Part shown: in pieces, positions 10,373 to 20,879 of the stretch | How positions within the stretch are numbered: the stretch's first letter is position 1 | Layout: each line of letters starts with the position of its first letter | Source of the DNA: Blasia pusilla | Lineage: Eukaryota; Marchantiophyta; Marchantiopsida; Blasiales | Direction: 5' to 3' | DNA length: 64,000 nucleotides | Assembly: GCA_050084515.1 (NCBI GenBank) | Contig: CM114274.1 | Location: 5,084,001 to 5,148,000, forward strand | The notes under the pieces: generated by a model | What the model was told of the DNA's origin: nothing | What the model saw: only the letters and a program-made list of their open reading frames with translations | Database searches by the model: none | Position numbers and translations under genes: made by a program

Positions 10373-11558
10373 ATACTCCCCCTCAAGCTCATATCGATAT
10401 CTCTAACGCCTAATTCCTTTCTAAACATCTCAAACTTATCCTTAGACAATGCCTTTGTAAAGATGTCAGCAATTTGTTGGTCTGTATCTATATACACAAG
10501 ATCAATTTCTCTTGCAAGCACTTTCTCTCTGATAAAATGATAGTGCACCTCAACATACTTTGTACGAGCATGAAATACATGGTTATTAGCAAGCTTGATG
10601 CTACTCATATTGTCTGCATATATTACACTAGGTCCTAAGTTACTAACACCAATCTCAACAAGTAATCGATGAAGCCACACCGCCTCACATGTTGCATTGG
10701 TTGCTCCTCTGTTCTCATCCTCTCTTGAAGATAAAGCAACTCTAGGTTGCTTCTTTTAAGCCCAACTTATAGCTGCGCTTCCCAAAGTAAATGCATAACC
10801 AGATGTGGAATGTCGATCAGCCACGATTCCTGCCCAATCAACATATGTGAATCCCTATAATTGAAAACTCGAAGAAGGTACAAATTGAAGCCCGAATTAA
10901 AAAGAGAATTTCACATACCGCATAATCCTCCTTAGAGCATCAACGTGAAGTTTTCAAGGTGCTTTCATAAACTGGCTCACTAGGCCAACGGCATAGCTCA
11001 AATCTGGTCTGGTTATAGTAAGATAGATCAAACTTCCAACCATGCACCTATATATATTAGAATCTGCAAGCAGCTCTCCTTCATCCACTCTTAGCTTCAC
11101 GCTCTGGTCCAATGGTGTAGAGATTGGCTTACAAGCCGTCATACCATATTTTGAAAGCATATGAAAAACATATTGTCGTTGTAGTAACCACATGCTCTCT
11201 CCAACCTTGATAAACTCAATACCAAGGAAGTACTTGAGTTCTCCCAAGTCCTTCATATCAAATTCTGCTTGTAACTTAGCTTGACTTGTTATACCATTTC
11301 TTCAGTACTCCCAGTAATCAAGAGATCGTCAACATATAACACAATGAGAACTATATGATCTTGTCCTCTCAAGACATATAACGAGGAGTCAGAATCACAT
11401 ACCCTAAAATCCAACTCTTGTAGGACGTATGTAATCTTGCCATACCAAGCTCTTGGAGCTTGTTTGAGCCCGTATAGAGCTTTCTTCAACTTGACGTTGG
11501 ATGCCATATTGACGTAAATAGTCATCAAACTATGTTGAAAGATACTCTCCTCCTCCAT
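10363..11558 (-). pseudogene. Copia reverse transcriptase and RNase H region
   Basis: 11558-11289 carries ALYGLKQAPRAWY and the catalytic box LYVDDLLITG (YVDD at 11336-11325). 11256-10954 carries MKDLGELKYFLGIEF, then the PLDQSVKL and GSLIYLTITRPDLSYAV blocks typical of the copia RT thumb. 10680-10363 carries the RNase H C-terminal part with VIYADNMSSIKLANN, HARTKYVEVHYHFIREKV and IADIFTKAL. Stops and frame changes separate the three pieces. The RT N-terminus is missing because of the deletion near 11540. Confidence 0.88.
10376..10390 (-). other. Polypurine tract of the copia element
   Basis: On minus this reads GAGCTTGAGGGGGAG, directly upstream of the 3' LTR. This is the expected position for plus-strand priming during reverse transcription. 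Confidence 0.8.
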
Positions 11559-11998
11559 TACAACGCAATTTCAGAATATGTTGTCTAGTCTGGTTCTCTA
11601 CTAGAACTCTGAAAGTTTGGAATACTGAGAGTACCTCTGACTTGGCTTTCAGAAAGTATACCCATATATACCTAGAGAAGTCATCAATAAATAAAACAAA
11701 GTACTGGAAACCACTAAGGCTATGATGTGATGTTGTCCACACATCATTGTGGATCAACTCCAATATCTTGGATGCTCTTCTACCTTGCTTTGGAAAAGGA
11801 AATCTAACTTATTTTCCAAATTGGCAAACATGACATATCTCTAACGTAGCAGGACTCGCTAATTTAGGGAGTCCTATTACTATATTAGATGATGAAAGAC
11901 TCTGTAATCTTTGAAGATTCATATGTCCAATTCTTTTATACCACACATTTAGATCTGTGACTTGTTGGCTGATTTGACCATACATTGTTGTTTGAATT
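11530..11998 (-). pseudogene. Copia integrase fragment
   Basis: 11763-11530 encodes ELIHNDVW and FVLFIDDFSRYIWVYFL, which contain the first two acidic residues of the D-D-E triad, and then RCNGGGEYLST. The glutamate-bearing block that should follow is absent through the deletion. 11998-11770 holds a degraded pre-integrase zinc-finger region. Confidence 0.82.
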
Positions 11999-13383
11999 TA
12001 TGGCATAGAAACATCTAATTTGAAAATTTTGCCACATCTAGTTCTTTTGGCTATCGTAGTCTGGTCATCCATTGTTTCAATGAAATAACCATCTTCGTTA
12101 AACTTCACTTGATAACCCTGTTCGACTATCTGTACTACTGAAATCACATTTCTTGCAATGGTGGGAACATAGAGAACATTTCCAAGAGCACAAAGACCAT
12201 CTAATGCTATTGGAACTTTACCGATATGTGTGATATGATGTTGAGTGTCATCTCCTGTGAGCACAATTGCAGGATTTTTCACCGGCTCCAAACTACCGAA
12301 CCATTTAGCTTGTGAGGCCATGTGATTTGATGCACCAGAGTCAATGTACCAATCTGTTGTCGAGTCTTTCTTGACCATTGCTCTCATATGATGAGTCATG
12401 ACCAAAAGATGCTCCGTTTGTGAATGTTGTTGTTCTTGGTACTCCTCTTGGAGTTGTTGCTCCACATAGTTTTGTTGCTGTAAGGCTCATATTCTCATAT
12501 ATGCCTTCTTCTTGAAGCAAAACTTTGGATAGTGATCCTTTATCCAACAGTAATTGCAAGATCCATGGATCCTCTGTTGCTGATCTCGACCCCAACGGTT
12601 TCCACCATCACCACCTTGTGATTGTGTCTAATACTGGTTCGTAGTTGATTGAGTGACATTATATTGAGTGCCTATTCCTCCATATGCTTGATATCCACCA
12701 TGACCACGGAAGTTTCTGCCAGGACCCCTATCTCTGTTTGATCCATAACGTGCAAATAGCGCACTCTCTTGCAGACTAGACGAGCTACCGTTGCCTACTA
12801 GGCGCATCTCTTCATTGATCAACAGAGGAACTAACTGTTTAAAGGTTGGACCCTACTTCTCTCTCACAGAGATAGAGGTCTCCAAGGACTTATAATCCTT
12901 TGGAAGGCCTTGAAGAGTGAATAAAATCAGATCATCTTTTGCTGTAAATCCAATGTTATTCAACTGATCAACAATATGTCCAATACTCAAAATATAATCA
13001 TTGATGCTCTACGATCCTTTCTTCACTTCGTTCAATTGTTATTTCAATTGAAGCTTTTTAGCCTTTGTAGATGTCTATAACAATTTTTCCAATGCATCCC
13101 ACGCCTCCTTCGGAATATCAACATCTTGGATGTGACCTATCACTGGCAAACTGATCGTTATTGAAATGTAGTGGATTACTTGCCTTGCGTGTTTGTTCCA
13201 ACCGCAAACATTGAAGTCTGTTGAGTCACATTCTGGCTTGGCCTCATCACCTGTGACAAGCTCCCATAATTCTTGACCCATGAGAAAAAATTTCATGCGA
13301 AACTTCCAGACATTGTAATTCTGCTTGTCTAGCTTCTCGCCTGAGATTACTGTTGAGGAATATTCCATGATAAACGATTTCAC
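11998..13383 (-). pseudogene. Copia Gag and protease region
   Basis: 13383-13075 encodes the UBN2-type Gag N-terminus with YNVWKFRMKFFLMGQELWEL and GWNKHARQVIHYI. 12822-12628 is a Gly/Arg-rich nucleocapsid-like stretch with RYGSNRDRGPGRNFRG. 12465-11998 carries the aspartic protease signature WYIDSGASNHM (DSGA near 12342-12331) and the pre-integrase leader. Several stops and at least one frameshift separate the parts. A related but more degraded copy occurs at 47800-49060. Confidence 0.85.
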
Positions 13384-13727
13384 TCACAAAAACATAATTT
13401 CAGGGTTCCTACTGCTCCAATTGAAGTATAGACCACTCCTACATAGAAATTGACCTGAAATTTACCAAAATTGATCAACTGCATGAAAGAACTAGTCGAA
13501 ATTGGCCTGTAGAGAGCAAACTGCACAACTTTCCTTCACTAATTGCACTTTCCTACTCTTAAATTGCTAGTGCATGAGCTCACAATGTCAAAATCAAGCG
13601 ATTTTGGGTACGTTGAAAGCTCTCGACGAGCTCTATAAGACAGCTAGATTAAGCCTTTGGCATTGTTCTAGCCGAAGCAGACCCAGATGGCTGAATCGAC
13701 CGGGAAAGCCCTAAAAAATACCTCCAA

Positions 13728-14758
13728 TGTTGTGCACCTATTCTCCTTGAACGTTAATCTTGTTTATTGCGGAAGCGTGCGTTCAATAGGTCACGCTCTC
13801 AACGCTGATCTGTATCTAAACATGCACTCTGGTTAGTCGGGTCTTGGATCAATCAGCGGGCTAACTTTCCAAGTTCTCGTCTCGGACTCTCATCAAGCTC
13901 AACCTTCCTAGTTTCGAGGTTTACAACACGGGCAAGTCTCGAAAGACTTGGGACAAACTTTTTGGTCAGTTCATGAACCTGAAACGGCGTTTCGCGCCTG
14001 GCGATTCTAACTTTCCGATGGACATCTAATGAGTTCCTCACCAAGACTCGCACAAAGTGAATCTCGGGTTGGAATCCAAGTGTGGCGTACAAAGTCCACT
14101 CCCTTGGATTAGGTTTGGATTTTGAGTTCCAACGCCAAACTCCCATTCCATCCCGTGCCTCTAAAACGCCGTTTGGCGCCCAAAGTGGGGATTCGTGTTC
14201 CGAGACATCTCAGAGAGACTCCTCCCTTACTAGTACTTCTGGGGATCTCCAGGGGCCCCCTACATTTAGGGAAAGACACACGGGCCTCTCCAATTGGCCC
14301 TCAACCCGATTACTCTCCCAGTTGTTTTTGGCCAATATCTCATCTTATACTTATGCGTTTGCTAAGATCTTTGGTGCGTTGGAAGCATCTCAAGATAAGC
14401 TTTCCAACGTGCTCTTACTTGTCCCAAATGCATCTTAGAGTTCAACGTTATGGTCCTAAACACAGTCACATTCTCCCAAACGCTAGTCGTGTTCAAAATT
14501 GGTTCTCACCTCTTTGGCAACCAACCTCCCAAGACTCAACTCATCTCAAGTCTTGGCTCGAGTTTGGTCTAGGTTTCCTGGTCGCGACCATTAACGCATG
14601 AAACGTACAACTTTGTTGCACGTTTCGTCTCTTAGACTTTTCCAAGAGACATTTCCAAACGCCTCTCCAAAGCGCAAACCTCGCAGCGTGAGTTCACTTG
14701 AGTTTTGATATTTTGCTTGGCGCCTATTTGGTGTTTTTTAGTTATGAGGATCACAACA
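13728..14758 (-). mobile_element. Solo LTR B, inverted, inside the copia leader
   Basis: On plus it begins TGTTGTGCACCTATTCTCC and ends GGATCACAACA, with the perfect 5-bp duplication TCCAA on both sides (13723-13727 and 14759-14763). It is the reverse complement of the family at 52243-53240, with the diagnostic stretches CCAAAGTGGGG and CTTACTAGTACTTCTGG. It lies between the copia PBS and Gag, so it inserted after the copia element did. ORFs across it have no recognised domain. Confidence 0.88.
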
Positions 14759-14891
14759 TCCAAATTTTAATCATCGTCAAAGCTCCACTTGAAATCTGCA
14801 TAAAATTTCCTTCTCCCAAACTGAAATTGTGCCTTCTCTTGCCTCTCTTCTCTCTTCAAACACCAAGAATTTCAAGTGATGTTCTCCTTCC

Positions 14892-14903
14892 GCTCTGATA
14901 CCA
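14892..14903 (-). other. Primer-binding site of the copia element (tRNA-iMet type)
   Basis: On minus it reads TGGTATCAGAGC directly after the 5' LTR, the common plant copia PBS complementary to the initiator tRNA-Met 3' end. It fixes the element's orientation as minus. Confidence 0.9.
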
Positions 14904-15212
14904 TGTGGAAAATTGCTAAACAAGCATAACTGGTGGAAAACGGCTCTCACATCCACACACCACCATGTAGAACGAAATTTGCAATGAGAGAATGAGTGGA
15001 GGCTGGTCCTCTTCTCAATTATATAGGGTATGTACAAGCAACCCTAACCCTACCCTTAACCATAGTCTTGAGTTAGACTAACTATGGTTAACTAACCCTA
15101 GTTAAGATAATCGTGCTTAACTGACTAACCAAGATTAAGCTTCCCTACTTCGTATGAGTACCAAATGTAGCAGTTCAGGTGTCTCATGAGTTTGACTGTA
15201 ACTCAATCTTCA
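14904..15212 (-). repeat. 5' LTR of the minus-strand copia element
   Basis: On plus it starts TGTGGAAAATTGCTAAACAA and ends ACTCAATCTTCA, 309 bp, matching the copy at 10064 with few differences by eye. This suggests the insertion is not very old. Confidence 0.9.
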
Positions 15213-16135
15213 ATAAACACAAGGGCGAGAGGCAAGCACGGCAAGCATTTTAAGTATTTCATACATTTATGGTTATGACTAAGGAAACCGGAACCAAACG
15301 AGGAACCCAGACTTAAGAGAAGTTGAGTCTTGGAAGGAGATGTGGCCAAGGGGTGAGAACCAAACTTGGGACGCGCCTAGCATTTGGAGTTTTAGATTTT
15401 ACTTTTGACCATAGATTTTATTCCCAAGATGCATTTGGGACAAATAAGATAGCATTGGGAAGTTTATGTGGAGACGGTTCCAACGCATTAAAGATCTTGT
15501 CAAACACTTAAGTAGAAGCCGAGACATGGGCCAAAACTGACTCTACAGAGAGTCGAGTTGAGGGCCAAAAAGAGGGGGCCCGGATGCTCTTCCCCAAAGG
15601 CAAGGGGACCCCAAGAATCCCCATAAGTACTAGTAAGGGGGGAGGTCTCCAAGGGTGCTTGGGACTCGAACCCCACTTTGGGCGCTACGGGGCGACTCAA
15701 GGGCATGGAATCGATCGAGAGTTTTGGCGTTGGGATTCGAAATCCAAACCAAGTCCAATAGAGTGGATTTCGGGGGTCCCTATTGGATTCCAACTCGCGA
15801 CTCATATTGTTGAGCCTCGGTTGGGGGCTCATGCAAGGTCCATTGGACTATTGGGAACGCTAGGTGTGCAAACGCCGTTTTAGGTGCTTGGACTAAAACG
15901 GCGTTAATTCTGTCCCACGTCTCGCAAGACTTGATCGTGTTAGGAACCTAGGAACGAGGGAAGGTTGAGCTTGATGAGGTGCCGAGTCAAGGACTTGGTG
16001 GGTTGGAAGGCCGATTGACCCAAGCTAGACTAATGTGAGTGTGTTTGGATGCACGTTGGCGATGAGAGCATGTCCTATTGAACGTACGCTTTTGCAACTC
16101 TAAGATTGACGTTTGAGGGGAGTAGGCGCACGATA

Positions 16136-18956
16136 AAACTTGTGACTCTTCACAATTGTGTCCTAATGCGACCCTCCATAGTTGCAAAATTGACTCATGC
16201 AATTGTGTTGCGGCTCCTCATACTTGAGTGACAATCTCAAGCCAATCACACAAACAATTTCAATGACACTCGCAACAAAACAAGATAGTTGCAATAGACT
16301 CATACGAAAATCATAAAAAGAATAGACCGGACTTACCTTGTCCTGCCCCTTGCCTATATTTCCCTTATTTTTGAATTTTTGCCCTTGGAATTAGCCTTCT
16401 CTCTACTAGAGTTTTTCCCTTTGGACGTGGAGAAGCCTTTACGATTTCTATACTTTTGTTCCCCCATTTCTTTTGATGGACAAGGGAAAAGTGGGGGTTG
16501 GTGGGGAAGATCCCTATGGGAGTGGTTCTAGGAACCCACCAAAGGAGGATACCTTTTTTGGAGTGATAGTTGAGATGGATGTTCTTTAGAATCAGACTTA
16601 AGGAACCACATCGATAGGGTGTTGGCACGTGTTGTGGATTGGGTTCTCCAATCCACCAACATATGTTTGGATGCTCATCTAGAGGAGTGTCATTTCCATC
16701 CTCCTATGAGTATTCTTGTCAGATATGATTGACGTGACCATACGGGGAGAGAGGAGAGAATACAGATGTCGGTGTTAAGATGGCCTCTCCACTTTTAGTG
16801 GAATGGCAGTGTATGAGACGTAAGGACCCTAGGAGTCTCATGTTAGAGAGTTCAAGGAACCTAATTACAAATGAAGCATAAAAGTTGCTTCCCTTGTCCA
16901 TAAACAAGTGTGTGAGCAATACATGAGTGTGTTAAACATTTTGAATATATTGAGGAATATACAACATAGGTGTATTATCATAGAATATGCAACGTCATTA
17001 TTGTGGAGTTCCAAAATGGAATTCAAATCTCTCGAAGCTGATGGACTAGATGATCAATAGTTATACCTATGGTTGTCAATACATAGTGACGTTGGCAGCA
17101 AGGGAGGTAGTAAGGTGGGCCCCAAAGAGAGTGGAGGAGAGGGATACGCGGATGTTGAAGACCCCAACACCCATCAACAAGGACATTGCTTCTAGGTTGT
17201 GATTTTGCAACGTGAGTTGGCTTCCATTGGATATCTACATTGTTCAAGGATTGATAGTCAGCGGATAGTGGAGGCGTAGCGTTTGCCCCTCAAGCCAAAA
17301 GGAACACATTCCTTTGACCAAGTCAGAGCAGATGCATTCCACTATGCATTTGTAAGCATTTCTTACATGTTAACATTGTAAGAATGTATGAGTTAGTGGC
17401 ATTTAAAGATGTTTAACTAACAACATTGATATATTGTGCAGTTCACAAAGTATGGTGAGTATCCCATTGACAAAGTCATGGAGGATTTTTTACGGAGTGG
17501 AAGGAAGCGAGAGGACGTCTTCACTGATCATGATCTCATACACTATTTTTATGTTTAAGATGTTTCAGATTATTTAAGAATACTAAATCAAGTTAGTTGA
17601 ACTATAAACAGTCGGACATTCTTCATAGTGATGGGGAATGCCCTCTAGCAAGACTTGGATCAGATCCTATTCTAGAATCCAACCATTCAGATAATGACGC
17701 CTCCTACAATGAGGAGGAGGAGGAGGAGCGGACAGGTGATAATGAGGTTCTTGAGAGGTTGCATATAGCAATTGGTTTCCATGAGATCAAGGAGGGCATC
17801 CTCCAGCATCAAGGCTATACGTAGTAGGCATCGGACGGGTAGTTCTAGACCAATTAATGGGGGTTCGTACTTGTGGGTAGCCAGATGCTTCGATGGCACT
17901 TGCAAGCCCTTCTAGTCATGATGGACCTTCTATCGATCCAACATATCCTTATGGGCATAGTAAGTTAGGTGCACAAATTTGACGTAAATAAAGATGATTC
18001 CCGCTACGGATTTTTGGAAAATTTTGGAAATTTTTTGTACATAAATGGATTTTTGGAAATATTGCAATTGTTCAAATCTGGATGTAAAATATGAATTATA
18101 TTATCAAATTTAGCAAATTAAAAAAATTAAAAGTTAATGCTATTTAAAAAATAGTTTGCCACTTCTTTGCGACGAGTGAGAGTTACATATTAGTCACAAA
18201 TTTCCAACTATGTTGCGAGTACTTCACGGTTATCATGGGGATGATTTATGGTTGTCATACACATAGTTTCAAGTGTTGTGTGACTGTATTGCGAGTGTGA
18301 TAACATGGATTTCAAAGCCGTAATAGAGACTACTAGACGCAAAGTACAACTTAAGATCGCAATCGTGTGAGTATCTTGCAATTGTAGTGCGATTGTGATG
18401 CAAGAGTAGAATGACTATTGCATGGCTTTAAGCACTTGCAAAGTGGGTTGAAATATAGTAATGATAGCAAGTTGCATTTGCAAAAATCATTCATTCTACC
18501 CAACAAGAGATTGACAAGTTTGGGAGTAGATCAATAAATATCACCAAATCACAAGATCTACTCTAAAACAATGTAGACGTTGATGTTATAAAAATATTGA
18601 CAAATATTTATGCCCAATATGGTTGATGAGCTCCATGATGAAGACAATGAGGATTTTGTTGGGGAGAAAGATAGACCCAACAATAACAATAGGGATCTTT
18701 CTAACAATCTAAGAGATAACCCAAGGATAGAAGAGGAAAAAGATGATGCATGTAAGCCTTTTTATTTTGATGTCAAAGTGTTAGATTTCGCCTTTGTCAT
18801 GGAAAATTTTAACATTGTTATGAAGAATATAGAGCAACTTTACCTTGAATTTCGATATAAGAAGAGGATTTGTATATTTTTTTCTTAGCATTGGATTGTG
18901 TGAACTTGTTTTCAAATAAGGCAAGTTCATGGTCAACATGGCATGTCTTATGAGAC
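16136..18956. other. Intergenic DNA, no supported gene
   Basis: Short ORFs occur on both strands but none carries a recognised domain. The plus-strand stretch near 17270-17560 reads in pieces as peptide-like sequence (FDQVRADAFHYAFV, then FTKYGEYPIDKVMEDFL) and may be a relic of an unidentified transposon gene. Around 17710-17750 a GA-rich stretch encodes an acidic run. The rest is AT-rich without clear structure. Confidence 0.35.
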
Positions 18957-19545
18957 TGTCATATCCTTTAGGATAGATCGGTCAAATCAAGTAGAGCGTC
19001 TTCACGAGTAGTGGAGGACAGGCCTAGGAGGTTGAGGATGACCTGTTGAGGCCCCGGGAAACCTAAGAGAGCAGGTTTCCCCTTCGTTTTGGTTCATTTG
19101 GAGCCATATTGAGGAACTTACTATTTTAGGTAAGTACCATTTTGAGTATATGATCGACTTTATATTTTTGGTAAGTGGCCCTTGACCTCCTACATCAGGT
19201 CAAGAGCCAAGGAGGTGACTTGGGAGAATAGGTTACCATGGAGAGAGCTTGGGAGAGGGGAGGGATATATCCCAATGAGAGTATGCTTGAGAGCTTATTC
19301 TCTCTTTGTTAAACCTCTTGGCATGAGGCGGCGGAGCTATGGTCCCTTGCCTTGTGAGTGTAACCCAAGCCTCTCATTAGGAGAGTGGGTTTGGTTTGAC
19401 ATGAGAGAGAGTGCACACCTTTGAGAGCTATGGTGTGAGATTGTGTAGAGAGAGATTTAATTGGAGATATTTTGGTACTTCTTGTCTTGTTGTTTGGATG
19501 CCATGAGTTAGCATGGGATCGTGCGTGTTTGTGTGTATGTTCGGT
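18957..19545 (+). repeat. Dispersed repeat, copy 1 (LTR-like, pair with 50627)
   Basis: From TGTCATATCCTTTAGGATAG onward this matches 50627-51060 in the same order: TTTAGGATAGATCGG, CCTTCGTTTTGGTTCATTTGG, CAAGGAGGTGACTTG, TTACCATGGAGAGAGCTTGG, and GGAGATATTTTGGTACTTC near the end. It starts with TG and may be an LTR, but the matching CA end and target duplication were not established. Confidence 0.6.
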
Positions 19546-20879
19546 GACAACAATGTATGTTGTGTAGCGAGGTGTATGCGCACGAAAAGACTCTTATGAG
19601 TGAGCTAGAACTTAACTCCTTGGTTACAAACTATTTTTTTTCTTCAATTGGTTTTGATGATACTTGGAAAGGAGAGTGAATGTCATGCATGGGCCATAAA
19701 AAAGAATATTTATGATAATTTTATCAAAACAAAATTTGAAGGTTAGAAGGGCATGGAGAATAGAAGAATTTGGTCACACCTATGTTACAAGTTAACCATT
19801 CCAAAAGTGGAAGTCTTGTGAAACTTGTGGCGCCTTACGTTCCCTTCTGAATAATTTGCTTATCGCACGGGAAGGGTAGAGTCCTTGAAAGTCCCCACAA
19901 GCTACTACAATGAGTTGAAAAACAATGTAGCAAAGAAGAACTTAGGCATTATGAAATCTCACAAGTACCAAGTCTTTATCCAAAAGATTTTGCCTTTCTT
20001 TTTCTTTGTGGTCTCATGACCAGAAAGGTGGATCACAATCATGACATTAAGTACAATTATGAGGATCCCTTCAAAGAAAGTTTGGGATCCTTTACAATGG
20101 CCAAATTTTGGAAGATACCTTAATTGGCAGTAAAGAAAGCCCATCTCTACATTCGACTTCACAATGAACATCGATTCGACCCCTTAGCCACACAGATGTA
20201 TCACCGGAGCTATGGGGGAGAGGTTCCTTACTGATTGGGGCCATCATCTCGAGTCAAGAAATGGATTATCATCAGCTACTACGATTCTCTATTGCAAGTA
20301 ATAGGTCTCCGTAGCTTTGCAGAGTGCACAAGCCAATGGGCTTTTGTGGCGGGCTCAAACTATGGGAGACGCCAATACTAGAGGCCCGCTTAGGGGTAAT
20401 CACATATCTATGGAGTTTAGTCTACAACCTTTTTCTGCTTTCGGGACAGCTGTGGCCTTCGCATACCTACTCCTTTTTTTTCTAAAATTCCGGATGGGTT
20501 TTCCATCACCGCTTTTTATTCAGACCTCCTATTTTCTTACATGGAGTCCAAGTCGCCCCCTTCAAAAGTGCTCGAGAAGTGGAAAGTCTTTGCGCGTTGC
20601 GGGTCCCGAGACGCAAGCGAGCAAGCATCGCGGGTCGGCCTCTCTCGGGCACAGGAAACCATAACCCTAATCATCGATTCTTCACGAGGAATCGTTGTTT
20701 GCGCCTTGAGGCTGCGTTCGCCCGCATGTCCGATTCATGGAGGGACAAGCGTCAAGCTCAGTAGCGTTACCTTCGATGGGAAAGAGAAGTTGACCCGCTG
20801 TCCTGGCCATCGTTGAGGAGTCGCGTGTGGGAAGTCCATCGGAGCTTGCGGACGTGGAGTGCAAACTTGCGAGTGAGGC
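19546..20879 (+). promoter_or_regulatory. Upstream region of the HOS15-like gene
   Basis: 19546-20300 is AT-rich with no gene seen. From about 20540 the base composition becomes GC-richer up to the start codon at 20880, as expected of a promoter-proximal region and 5' leader. A telobox-like AACCCTAA occurs near 20665. ORFs across 20540-20880 on both strands have no recognised domain. The transcription start was not located. Confidence 0.35.

Larger units (their letters stand above)
10064..15212 (-). mobile_element. Ty1/copia LTR retrotransposon, internally deleted, minus strand
   Basis: Two ~309-bp LTRs (10064-10372 and 14904-15212) flank a minus-strand interior with a primer-binding site at 14892-14903 and a polypurine tract at 10376-10390. 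The interior encodes Gag, zinc-finger-region, protease, integrase, reverse transcriptase and RNase H fragments in copia order (integrase before RT). A deletion near 11540 joins the integrase GGGEYLST region to the RT ALYGLKQAPRAW block, removing the integrase C-terminus and RT N-terminus. Stops and frameshifts break the rest. A separate solo LTR (13728-14758) sits in the leader. The element lies inside solo LTR A; outer flanks AACAT and AACAC may be a decayed target duplication. Confidence 0.9.
9967..16135 (+). mobile_element. Solo LTR A, split by a copia element (parts 9967-10063 and 15213-16135)
   Basis: The left part starts TGTCGCGATCCTCATAACC. The right part ends GTAGGCGCACGATA. Together they match, in the same orientation, the intact copy at 52243-53240, and without the insert they total about 1.02 kb. 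The 5-bp direct repeat AAACT lies immediately outside both ends (9962-9966 and 16136-16140). This supports a single LTR insertion later interrupted by the copia element. No internal retroviral region belongs to this LTR, so it looks like a solo LTR formed by LTR-LTR recombination. The family's own coding region is not in the window. Confidence 0.85.

Noticed and set aside
14082-14601. Plus-strand ORFs of 118-159 codons inside solo LTR B
   Set aside because: They lie wholly within an LTR repeat and the equivalent frames in copies A and C differ or are broken.
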